This document shows, in pieces, positions 56,349 to 64,000 of a stretch of DNA of 64,000 nt. Each line of letters starts with the position of its first letter. The stretch's first letter is position 1. This DNA is from Xanthobacteraceae bacterium (lineage in GTDB: Bacteria; Pseudomonadota; Alphaproteobacteria; Rhizobiales; Xanthobacteraceae). The DNA lies in contig JAHBZB010000003.1 of the NCBI GenBank assembly GCA_019635635.1, positions 248,001-312,000 on the forward strand. Direction: 5' to 3'. The notes beneath the pieces are model-generated. The model was not told where the DNA came from and ran no database searches. It worked only from the letters and a program-made list of their open reading frames with translations. The position numbers and the translations under genes are program-made.

Positions 56349-57859
56349 TGGCGACCTGGCCCATTCTTTCGGTCACGACCTTCCTGCCGCTGGTCGGCGC
56401 GGTCTTCATCCTGCTTCTGCGCGGCGACGACGAAGCGGCGAAGCGCAACGCGCGCTGGGTCGCGCTTTGGACGACCGTCGTCACCTTCATCGTTTCGATC
56501 TTCCTGATCACAGGCTTCGACAAGAGCAATCCGGGCTTCCAGTTCGTCGAGGATCATCCGTGGTTAGGGGGCACCATCCGCTACAAGATGGGCGTCGATG
56601 GCATTTCGCTTCCCTTCGTGATCCTGACCACGTTCCTGATGCCGATCACGATTCTTTCGGCGTGGCATGCGATCGAGAAGCGGGTGAAGGAATTCATGGT
56701 CCTTTTCCTGATCCTCGAGACGCTGATGGTCGGCACCTTCTCGGCGCTCGACATCGTCTTGTTCTACGTCTTCTTCGAAGGCGGCCTGATCCCGATGTTC
56801 CTGATCATCGGCGTCTGGGGCGGCGCGCGGCGCGTCTATGCGAGCTTTAAGTTCTTCCTCTATACGCTCGCGGGCTCGGTCTTGATGCTGCTCGCGATCA
56901 TGGCGATGTATTATCAGGCGGGCACGACCGACATCGTGAAGCTGCTTACTTACGGCTTCCCGCGCGAAATGCAGACCTGGCTCTGGCTCGCGTTCTTCGC
57001 TTCGTTCGCAGTGAAGCTGCCGATGTGGCCGGTGCATACCTGGCTGCCGGACGCGCACGTCGAAGCGCCGACCGCGGGCTCCGTCATTCTGGCGGCGGTC
57101 CTCCTGAAGATGGGCGGCTACGGTTTCCTGCGCTTCTCGCTGCCGATGTTCCCGCATGCGTCGGAGCTGTTCGCGCCGATGATGTTCTTCCTTTCGGTCG
57201 TCGCGATCATCTACACCTCGCTGGTCGCGCTGATGCAGGAAGACATCAAGAAGTTGATTGCCTACTCGTCGGTCGCGCACATGGGCTTCGTCACGCTCGG
57301 CATGTTCACCTTCTCGAATGAAGGCGTGCAGGCGGCGGTGTTCCAGATGGTGTCGCACGGCATCGTGTCGGGCGCGCTCTTCCTTTGCGTGGGCGTGGTC
57401 TATGACCGCATGCATACGCGCGAGATCGCAGCCTATGGCGGCCTCGTGAACCGGATGCCGATTTACGCAGCCGTGTTCATGCTTTTCACGATGGCGAATT
57501 GCGGCTTGCCGGGCACGAGCGGCTTCGTCGGCGAATTGCTCGCGCTGATTTCGGCGTTCAAGGCAAATACCTGGGTCGCGGTGTTTGCGACCACTGGCGT
57601 GATCCTGTCCGCCGCTTACGCGCTCTGGCTCTATCGCCGGGTCGTGTTTGGCGCGCTCGAGAAGGACAGCTTAAAAAGCATCACCGATCTGGAGACGCGA
57701 GAAATCGCAATCCTCGCGCCGCTCGTGATCCTGACGCTCCTGTTCGGATTCTATCCCGCGCCCGTGCTCGACATGAGCGCGGCTTCGGTCGCCAATCTCG
57801 TCGCGCAGACCAAGGCGGCACTCGCGCCGGCCAAGGCTGCGCTACTTGGAGTGCAATAG
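56348..57859 (+). CDS. nuoM: NADH-quinone oxidoreductase subunit M
   Basis: 503 residues from ATG 56348. Antiporter-like subunit with [40 protein letters not shown] and [13 protein letters not shown]. Translocates protons in the membrane arm. nuoN follows after 5 bases. Confidence 0.97.
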   Translation: MATWPILSVTTFLPLVGAVFILLLRGDDEAAKRNARWVALWTTVVTFIVSIFLITGFDKSNPGFQFVEDHPWLGGTIRYKMGVDGISLPFVILTTFLMPITILSAWHAIEKRVKEFMVLFLILETLMVGTFSALDIVLFYVFFEGGLIPMFLIIGVWGGARRVYASFKFFLYTLAGSVLMLLAIMAMYYQAGTTDIVKLLTYGFPREMQTWLWLAFFASFAVKLPMWPVHTWLPDAHVEAPTAGSVILAAVLLKMGGYGFLRFSLPMFPHASELFAPMMFFLSVVAIIYTSLVALMQEDIKKLIAYSSVAHMGFVTLGMFTFSNEGVQAAVFQMVSHGIVSGALFLCVGVVYDRMHTREIAAYGGLVNRMPIYAAVFMLFTMANCGLPGTSGFVGELLALISAFKANTWVAVFATTGVILSAAYALWLYRRVVFGALEKDSLKSITDLETREIAILAPLVILTLLFGFYPAPVLDMSAASVANLVAQTKAALAPAKAALLGVQ

Positions 57860-57864
57860 CCGCC

Positions 57865-59289
57865 ATGACGCTCAATTCCCTCATGCCGGTTCTGCCCGAG
57901 CTCGTCGTCGTCGTCGGCGCGATGCTGCTTCTGATGTTCGGCGTGTTCCGGGGCGAGGACAGCACGCCCATCGTCGAAGCCGGTGCGCTAGTCGTGCTCG
58001 CGATTGCGGCGGTGCTGATCTTGATGCAGCCGTCCGCTCCGGCCGAACTCTTCGGCGGCAGCATCGTGATCGATGCCTTTGCGCGCTTCTTCAAGATTTT
58101 GATCCTGATCGGTGCAGCGGCAGCGCTCGTCATGTCGATGCCGTTTTGGCGCAACCACAAGCTCAACCGCTTCGAGTTTTCGGTCGTGGTGCTCCTGTCC
58201 GTCGCCGGCATGATGGTGATGGTGTCGGCGCGCGACCTGATCGCGCTCTACCTCGGCATCGAATTGATGTCGCTCGCGCTCTACGTGATCGCGGCAATCG
58301 ATCGGGAAAACGTGCGCTCGACCGAAGCCGGCCTGAAGTATTTCGTGCTCGGCGCGCTGTCGTCGGGCATGCTGCTCTACGGCGCGTCGCTGGCTTACGG
58401 CTTCACCGGCACGGTTTCGTTTGCCGGAATCGCCGCGGCGGCGAAATCTCCCTCGACCGGCCTCGTGTTCGGCATCGTGTTCCTGTTCGCGGGGCTCGCG
58501 TTCAAGGTTTCCGCCGTGCCGTTCCACATGTGGACGCCGGACGTCTATGAAGGCGCACCGACGCCGGTGACCGCGTTCTTCGCGGCCGCGCCCAAGGTCG
58601 CGGCGATTGCGCTGTTCGTGCGCGTTGCGATCACCGCGTTCCCGAACATTACGCTGAGCTGGCAGCAGATCATCGTCTTTATCTCCATCGCTTCGATGGT
58701 GCTCGGCGCATTCGCCGCGATCGGCCAGAAGAACATCAAGCGCCTGATGGCCTATTCCTCGATCGGCCATGTCGGCTACGCGCTCGTGGGCCTTGCGCCC
58801 GGCACGGCGGAAGGCGTCTCGGGCGTCTTGATCTACATGACGATCTATCTTGCGATGACGCTCGGCACGTTCGCGGTCGTGATCGCGATGCGCCGCGACG
58901 GCGGCCAGATCGAGGAGATCGATCAGCTTGCGGGACTTTCGCGCACGCAGCCGGTGATGGCCTTCGTGCTCGCAGCACTCCTGTTCTCGCTCGCAGGCAT
59001 TCCGCCGCTCGCAGGCTTCTTTGCGAAATTCTACGTCTTCCTCGCCGCGATCCAAGGCAAGTTCTATGCGCTCGCCGTGATCGGCGTGCTGGCGAGCGTG
59101 GTCGGCGCTTACTATTACCTGCGCATCGTCAAGATCATGTATATCGACGAGCCTGCGCAACGTTTCCTGCCGATGCCGAAGCCGGTCGCAATCGTGCTCG
59201 CGCTCTCGGGCATCTTCACGATCCTGTTCTTCGTCTATCCTGGACCGCTGGTCGCGGCGGCGAATGCCGCGGCGAAGTCGCTGTTCTGA
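57865..59289 (+). CDS. nuoN: NADH-quinone oxidoreductase subunit N
   Basis: 474 residues from ATG 57865. Antiporter-like subunit with [40 protein letters not shown] and [13 protein letters not shown]. Last nuo gene; birA starts 2 bases later, so transcription very likely continues. Confidence 0.97.
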   Translation: MTLNSLMPVLPELVVVVGAMLLLMFGVFRGEDSTPIVEAGALVVLAIAAVLILMQPSAPAELFGGSIVIDAFARFFKILILIGAAAALVMSMPFWRNHKLNRFEFSVVVLLSVAGMMVMVSARDLIALYLGIELMSLALYVIAAIDRENVRSTEAGLKYFVLGALSSGMLLYGASLAYGFTGTVSFAGIAAAAKSPSTGLVFGIVFLFAGLAFKVSAVPFHMWTPDVYEGAPTPVTAFFAAAPKVAAIALFVRVAITAFPNITLSWQQIIVFISIASMVLGAFAAIGQKNIKRLMAYSSIGHVGYALVGLAPGTAEGVSGVLIYMTIYLAMTLGTFAVVIAMRRDGGQIEEIDQLAGLSRTQPVMAFVLAALLFSLAGIPPLAGFFAKFYVFLAAIQGKFYALAVIGVLASVVGAYYYLRIVKIMYIDEPAQRFLPMPKPVAIVLALSGIFTILFFVYPGPLVAAANAAAKSLF

Positions 59290-59291
59290 CG

Positions 59292-60053
59292 ATGACGGAA
59301 TTTCCGGCTCTCGCAGGCGGACTTGCCGTAATTCATTTTGCCAAAATCGGTTCGACCAACGCGGAGGCGCTGACGCGCGCGGCGTCCGGCGCACCGGAAC
59401 AATGGATCGTCGCGGACCGGCAGATATCAGGGCGCGGACGGCGTGGCCGGCAATGGATATCCGAGCCCGGCAATCTCTACTCGACGCTGCTGCTCTATGA
59501 TCCGGCACCGCCCGCGCAGAGCCCGCAGATCTGTTTTGTCGCGGCACTCGCGTTGCATGACGCAGCCTGCGATTGCCTGCCTTCACTCGACGCCGAGCGG
59601 CTTCGTCTGAAATGGCCGAACGACCTCTTGCTCGACGGCAAGAAGCTCGCGGGCATTCTGGTCGAGGGCGCGCTTGCCGGAGACAATCAGGCGGTCGTCG
59701 TCGGCATGGGCACGAATTGCGCGCATCACCCGGAGGGCACACCTTATCCGGTGACGGATTTCAAAGCCGAAGGGTTCGCGCTTACGCCGCCGCAGCTCTT
59801 TTCGCGCCTCGCCGAGCGGATGATGGATCGTCTTGCGCAATGGCAGAAGGGTCGTGCATTTGCCGAGACACGCCGTTCGTGGCTCGCGCGCGCGCAGGAT
59901 CTCGGTTTTGAGATCGAAGTGAAGCTGCCGGAGCGGGCGATCAAAGGCCGCTTCGAGGAAATCGACGGCGAGGGCGCGCTTGTCTTGGCGCTTCCCGGCG
60001 GTCATCGTGAATTCATTCGCGCCGGTGACGTGTTCCCGGCCACAAGCCGGTAG
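59292..60053 (+). CDS. birA: Biotin--[acetyl-CoA-carboxylase] ligase
   Basis: 253 residues, catalytic domain only, lacking the N-terminal DNA-binding domain of E. coli BirA, so it should not be a repressor. The biotin/ATP loop is GRGRRGRQW, followed by KWPNDLLLDGKKLAGIL and a short C-terminal SH3-like domain. It biotinylates carboxylases. The nuoN-birA-rnj order is conserved in Rhizobiales. Confidence 0.95.
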   Translation: MTEFPALAGGLAVIHFAKIGSTNAEALTRAASGAPEQWIVADRQISGRGRRGRQWISEPGNLYSTLLLYDPAPPAQSPQICFVAALALHDAACDCLPSLDAERLRLKWPNDLLLDGKKLAGILVEGALAGDNQAVVVGMGTNCAHHPEGTPYPVTDFKAEGFALTPPQLFSRLAERMMDRLAQWQKGRAFAETRRSWLARAQDLGFEIEVKLPERAIKGRFEEIDGEGALVLALPGGHREFIRAGDVFPATSR

Positions 60054-60058
60054 ATATT

Positions 60059-61729
60059 TTGAACAAGCCGCAACAGGAACTGCTGTTTGCGCCGCTCGGC
60101 GGCGTTGGCGAGATCGGCATGAATCTCGCGCTCTATGGCCTTGCGTCGGGCAACCGCCGCGAATGGCTTTGCGTCGATATGGGTGTTTCGTTCGGCGACA
60201 ATGACACGCCAGGTATCGACCTTATCATGGCGGACGTCGCCTTCGCGGAAGAAGAGCGGCGCGACCTCAAGGGTATCGTGCTGACGCACGGGCATGAGGA
60301 CCATGTCGGTGCGCTGTTCGATCTCTGGCCGAAGCTCCGCGTGCCGGTCTATGCGACGCCGTTCACCGCGACGCTGATCGCGTCGAAGAAGATGATGGAG
60401 CCGAACGCGCCCGAGATTCCGATCACGGTCGTGCCGGTCGGCGGGCGCGTGACCATCGGCTCGTTCGACGTGGAGTTCGTCCCGGTCGCGCATTCGATTC
60501 CGGAAAGCCATGCGCTTGCGATCCGCACCTCCGCCGGCATGGTGGTGCATACCGGCGACTGGAAGCTCGATCCGACGCCGATCGCGGGCGAGATCACTGA
60601 CGAGCGGAAGTTCCGCGCGCTCGGCGAGGAGGGCGTGCGCGCCGTCATCTGCGACTCCACGAATGCGGTACGCGACGGCACCTCGCCGTCCGAGGCGGAT
60701 GTCGCGGAAGGTCTCAGGAAAGTCATTGCGCGCGCCAAGGGCCGCGTCGCGGTGACGACATTTGCGTCCAACGTCGCGCGGCTGCGTTCGGCGGCGCTCG
60801 CGGCGGAAGCCTGCGGGCGGCAGGTGATCGTGGCCGGCCGGGCGATGGAGCGCGTGATCGGGGTCGCGCGCGAACTCGGCTATCTCGAGGGTGTGCCGCC
60901 GTTTCGCGGCATCGACGCGTACCAGACACTTCCGCCGAACAAGGTCATGGTGCTCTTGACCGGCAGCCAGGGCGAGCCGCGCGCCGCGCTTGCGCGCATC
61001 GCCAACGAAGATCATCCGGCGATCGAATTGACACAGGGCGACATGGTGATCCTGTCGTCGCGCACCATTCCCGGCAACGAAAAGCCGGTGAACCGCATCA
61101 TCAACGCGATCATCTCGAAGGGCATCGAGGTCGTGACCGACCGCACCGATCTGGTGCATGTGTCGGGTCATCCGCGTCGGGGCGAACTCAAGAAAATGTA
61201 CGAGTGGTTGAAGCCCGAGCTCGTCGTGCCGGTGCACGGCGAGGCGCTGCATCTGCACGAGAACGCGCTCTTGGCAAAAGAAGCCGGGATCCACGAAGTC
61301 GTCTCCTGCATGAACGGGGACATCGTGCGGCTCGGCCCCGGCTCGGCTGGCGTGATCGACCAGTTCCAGTCGGGACGGCTCTACAAGGACGGCGCGCTCC
61401 TGATTTCGGCGAACGATGCCGCGGTGAAGGACCGTAAACGTCTCGCATTCGCGGGCGTCGTTTCCGTTGCCGTCGCGCTATCGCGCGGGGGTCAGCTTGC
61501 CGACGAGCCGGTCGTAGAGTTTGCCGGGCTACCGGAACATGCCGGCAAGGACGGTTCCATGTTCGACCTGATCGTAGACGCGGTGCATTCCGGCTTCGAG
61601 AGTATGCCAAAGCCGCGGCGGCGCGATTCCGAGCAGGTCGAGGAAGCGATCCGCCGCAGCGTGCGGGGTGCGGTCAATGCCGCATGGGGCAAGAAGCCCA
61701 CCTGCCACGTGCTCGTGCTAGAGGTATAA
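60059..61729 (+). CDS. rnj: Ribonuclease J
   Basis: 556 residues from TTG 60059. Metallo-beta-lactamase fold with the zinc motif LTHGHEDHVGALFD (His77, His79, Asp81, His82), a beta-CASP domain with VICDSTNAVRDG and SSRTIPGNEKPVNR, and HVSGHPRRGELKKM near the C-terminus. RNase J is both a 5'-3' exonuclease and an endonuclease and matures rRNA and mRNA in alphaproteobacteria. It starts 5 bases after birA. Confidence 0.95.
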   Translation: MNKPQQELLFAPLGGVGEIGMNLALYGLASGNRREWLCVDMGVSFGDNDTPGIDLIMADVAFAEEERRDLKGIVLTHGHEDHVGALFDLWPKLRVPVYATPFTATLIASKKMMEPNAPEIPITVVPVGGRVTIGSFDVEFVPVAHSIPESHALAIRTSAGMVVHTGDWKLDPTPIAGEITDERKFRALGEEGVRAVICDSTNAVRDGTSPSEADVAEGLRKVIARAKGRVAVTTFASNVARLRSAALAAEACGRQVIVAGRAMERVIGVARELGYLEGVPPFRGIDAYQTLPPNKVMVLLTGSQGEPRAALARIANEDHPAIELTQGDMVILSSRTIPGNEKPVNRIINAIISKGIEVVTDRTDLVHVSGHPRRGELKKMYEWLKPELVVPVHGEALHLHENALLAKEAGIHEVVSCMNGDIVRLGPGSAGVIDQFQSGRLYKDGALLISANDAAVKDRKRLAFAGVVSVAVALSRGGQLADEPVVEFAGLPEHAGKDGSMFDLIVDAVHSGFESMPKPRRRDSEQVEEAIRRSVRGAVNAAWGKKPTCHVLVLEV

Positions 61730-61750
61730 GCTTCTCGGTAGAGGTGGATC

Positions 61751-62155
61751 ATGATCGGCCGGCTCAATCACGTCGCGATTGCGGTGAAGGACATCAAGGC
61801 GGCGTCGGAGGTCTATAAGACCAAGCTCGGCGCGGAAGTTTCCGAGATCGTGCCGCAGCCCGACCACGGCGTTTCGACCGTCTTCATCACGCTGCCGAAT
61901 ACGAAGATCGAGCTGCTCGAGCCGCTCGGCGACAATTCGCCGATCGCGAAGTTTCTCGAACGCAATCCGGAAGGCGGCGTGCATCACGTCTGCTACGAGG
62001 TGGATGACATCCTCGCGGCGCGCGACCAGTTGAAGGCGACGGGCGCGCGCGTGCTCGGCGACGGCAACCCGAAAATCGGCGCGCATGGCAAGCCGGTGCT
62101 GTTCCTGCACCCAAAGGACTTTCTCGGCACGCTGACGGAGATCGAGCAGGCGTAA
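61751..62155 (+). CDS. mce: Methylmalonyl-CoA epimerase
   Basis: 134 residues, VOC (glyoxalase/bleomycin) fold. Metal ligands are His7 (RLNHVAIAV), a second histidine in GGVHHVCYEV and the glutamate in TLTEIEQA, with PQPDHGVSTVFITL between. It interconverts R- and S-methylmalonyl-CoA in propionate breakdown. It follows rnj by 21 bases. Confidence 0.95.
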   Translation: MIGRLNHVAIAVKDIKAASEVYKTKLGAEVSEIVPQPDHGVSTVFITLPNTKIELLEPLGDNSPIAKFLERNPEGGVHHVCYEVDDILAARDQLKATGARVLGDGNPKIGAHGKPVLFLHPKDFLGTLTEIEQA

Positions 62156-62159
62156 CCCC

Positions 62160-62435
62160 ATGAGCATTGGACTAGGCGTCGCGATCTATTTCATTCTGTG
62201 GTGGACTGTGCTGTTCGCCGTGCTGCCGTGGGGCGTGCGCTCGCACCGGGAGGCGGGCGTTACGCTGAGCGAAGGCGTCGATCCTGGCGCTCCGGTGGTG
62301 CCGCAGCTTTTGAAGAAAGTGGTCTGGACCACGATCGCCTCGACCGTGCTCTTCTTCTTCGGCTATCTGGTCTGGAAGGCGGGCTGGATTTCGCTCAACA
62401 GCTTTCCGCTGCCCTTCAAGATCATCGACCTCTAG
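62160..62435 (+). CDS. DUF1467 membrane protein
   Basis: 91 residues with two membrane helices: VAIYFILWWTVLFAVLPWGV and TTIASTVLFFFGYLVWKAG. The motif LPWGVRSHREAG and the spacing are those of DUF1467, a small alphaproteobacterial family of unknown function almost always located between mce and proS. Confidence 0.85.
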   Translation: MSIGLGVAIYFILWWTVLFAVLPWGVRSHREAGVTLSEGVDPGAPVVPQLLKKVVWTTIASTVLFFFGYLVWKAGWISLNSFPLPFKIIDL

Positions 62436-62754
62436 GGCTGCGGCCCAAAAGATAACGGGCGAGCCTTGAAAGCTCGCCCGCTTCCGGTGACCGCCTTTTC
62501 CATCGTCGCGTAAACGCGCCGGACGGGGGCGGTTTCTCTTCCTCCCGAGACCTGGGCCTACGGCTTTCCGCCGTCTTCCCAATCGGTCTGGAAACGTAGA
62601 ACACCTTGATCGGCCTTGTCATTCTTGCGCTGCAACATACTGTAATGGTTTTGATGCCAACGATCCCCCGCAATCTCCGGGGCTTGTCATTCGGCGTCGT
62701 TATGCGTTCATGCCCTCAGTTCCGCCGCACCTTTGAGTCGAAAGTCCCTTCCTG
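62436..62754 (+). other. Intergenic region before proS with hairpin and candidate promoter
   Basis: No gene is supported. CGGGCGAGC (62456-62464) pairs exactly with GCTCGCCCG (62472-62480) around CTTGAAA, a likely terminator for the nuo-DUF1467 transcript although the U-tract is poor. A possible promoter for proS is TTGTCA (62616-62621), 16 bases, TACTGT (62638-62643), which would leave a leader of about 105 bases. Confidence 0.4.
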
Positions 62755-64000
62755 ATGCGCCTTTCCCGCTATTTCCTGCCCATTCTCCGCGATACCCCGA
62801 AGGACGCCGAGATCGTCTCGCACCGGCTGATGCTGCGCGCGGGCATGATCCGGCAGGAGGCGGCCGGAATCTATGCCTGGCTGCCGCTCGGGCACCGGGT
62901 GCTCGCCAAGGTCTGCAACATCATCCGCGAGGAGCAGAATCGCTCCGGCGCGGTCGAGATGCTGATGCCGACTATCCAGTCGGCGGACCTGTGGCGCGAA
63001 AGCGGGCGTTACGACGACTACGGCAAGGAGATGCTTCGCATCCAGGACCGGCATGAGCGCGAAATGCTCTACGGCCCCACTAACGAAGAAATGATCACGG
63101 AAATCTTCCGCTCTTACGTGAAGTCATACAAAAACCTTCCGCTCAATCTCTACCATTTGCAGTGGAAATTCCGTGACGAGGTACGCCCGCGCTTCGGCGT
63201 CTATCGCTCGCGCGAATTTCTGATGAAGGATGCTTACAGCTTCGATCTCGATGCGGCGGGCGCGAAACATTCCTACAACAAGATGTTCGTGGCTTACCTG
63301 CGGACGTTTGCGCGCATGGGTCTGAAGGCGATTCCGATGGTCGCGGACACAGGGCCGATCGGCGGTAATCTCAGCCATGAGTTCATCATTCTCGCCTCGA
63401 CCGGCGAGAGCGAAGTCTTCTGCCACAAGGACTATCTCGGCTTCGACGTGCCGGCTGCGAACGTGAACTTCGACAGCAGGGACGAACTCGAAAATCTCGT
63501 CGGCAAATGGACTTCGCTTTATGCCGCGACTTCCGAGAAGCACGACGCGGCGGCGTTCGGCGCGATTCCTTCGGACAAGCAGATGTCCGCGCGCGGGATC
63601 GAAGTCGGTCACATCTTCTATTTCGGCACGAAATACTCGGAGCCGATGAAGGCAAGCGTGCAGACACCGGATGGCGCGATGCAGCCCGTGCACATGGGCT
63701 CCTACGGCATCGGGCCGACTCGGCTTGTCGCGGCGATCATCGAAGCGAGCCACGACCAGAACGGCATCGTCTGGCCGGAAGCGATCGCGCCGTTCAAGGT
63801 CGGCATCCTGAATCTCAAGCAAGGCGACGGCACGACCGACGCGGCTTGCGAAAAACTCTATAACGAATTGAACGCGCGCGGGGTCGAAGTGCTTTACGAC
63901 GACACCGACGATCGCGCGGGCGCGAAGTTCGCGACCGCCGATCTGATCGGGTTGCCGTATCAGATTCTGGTCGGGCCGAAGGGCCTCGCGGAAGGCAAGA
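62755..64000 (+). CDS. proS: Prolyl-tRNA synthetase, alphaproteobacterial short form (3' end cut by window edge)
   Basis: The first 415 residues are present. Class II motifs are seen: [13 protein letters not shown] (motif 1 region), [20 protein letters not shown] and [20 protein letters not shown] (motif 2), and [10 protein letters not shown] (motif 3). Between motifs 2 and 3 the insertion is about 80-90 residues rather than the roughly 180-residue editing (INS) domain of E. coli ProRS. Cis-editing of Ala-tRNA-Pro is thus probably reduced or done by a separate factor. The anticodon-binding domain begins near FKVGILNLK and is truncated by the window. Confidence 0.96.
   Translation, partial: MRLSRYFLPILRDTPKDAEIVSHRLMLRAGMIRQEAAGIYAWLPLGHRVLAKVCNIIREEQNRSGAVEMLMPTIQSADLWRESGRYDDYGKEMLRIQDRHEREMLYGPTNEEMITEIFRSYVKSYKNLPLNLYHLQWKFRDEVRPRFGVYRSREFLMKDAYSFDLDAAGAKHSYNKMFVAYLRTFARMGLKAIPMVADTGPIGGNLSHEFIILASTGESEVFCHKDYLGFDVPAANVNFDSRDELENLVGKWTSLYAATSEKHDAAAFGAIPSDKQMSARGIEVGHIFYFGTKYSEPMKASVQTPDGAMQPVHMGSYGIGPTRLVAAIIEASHDQNGIVWPEAIAPFKVGILNLKQGDGTTDAACEKLYNELNARGVEVLYDDTDDRAGAKFATADLIGLPYQILVGPKGLAEGK

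Overview
The window is GC-rich chromosomal DNA of an alphaproteobacterium, most likely of the Hyphomicrobiales (Bradyrhizobium/Xanthobacteraceae-like). Gene content and order point there: a complete 14-gene nuo operon running into birA-rnj-mce-DUF1467-proS, a COX15-type haem A synthase, a DUF3551 protein, a sigma-54-type promoter before glnB-glnA, a general L-amino-acid binding protein and a ProRS with a short insertion. I see no insertion sequence, prophage, integrase or CRISPR array. The window cuts two genes: a glycosyltransferase at the left edge and proS at the right.

Layout. 1-6127: exopolysaccharide locus (GT4 glycosyltransferase, Wza-type export lipoprotein, divergent GumC/Wzc-like chain-length protein with a degenerate kinase domain, FemAB/CelD-like acetyltransferase, polysaccharide deacetylase). 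6135-11804: haem A synthase, MetY, and small metabolic genes, one of which (pyridoxamine-phosphate-oxidase-like) is frameshifted in a homopolymer. 11881-12885: rplM-rpsI. 12900-16544: TMEM175-like channel protein and two tandem membrane diguanylate cyclases. 16567-20640: TetR regulator, divergent ABA4-like/membrane gene pair, TonB-dependent receptor. 20731-24817: glnB-glnA, Nnr, a Nudix hydrolase. 24845-34653: tRNA-Leu, tig-clpP, a Kef-type antiporter fused to an FHA domain facing a stand-alone FHA gene, clpX, lon, HU, tRNA-Val. 34664-38838: DUF3551 gene and a heavy-metal/oxidant stress module: ECF sigma factor and NrsF-type anti-sigma factor, divergent from a bufferin operon (bufA-bufB-bufC-DoxX). 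38903-42612: FMN reductase, a second HU, tRNA-Asp, L,D-transpeptidase, amino-acid binding protein, lipoprotein. 42821-64000: nuoA-N with five interspersed non-nuo genes, then birA, rnj, mce, DUF1467, proS.

Most noteworthy: (1) the bufferin operon with its sigma/NrsF pair and near-identical GTAACG-type ECF promoter motifs facing both ways; (2) the CPA2 antiporter-FHA fusion, which suggests phospho-threonine control of an ion exchanger; (3) genes embedded in the nuo operon (DHCW cupin, FlK-like thioesterase with Thr42/Glu50/His76, FkbM methyltransferase, cold-shock-like domain fused to TM2, small membrane protein), several translationally coupled to nuo subunits.

Gene boundaries were judged from reading frames, ribosome binding sites and family knowledge. 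No database search was possible, so family names are recognition from sequence.
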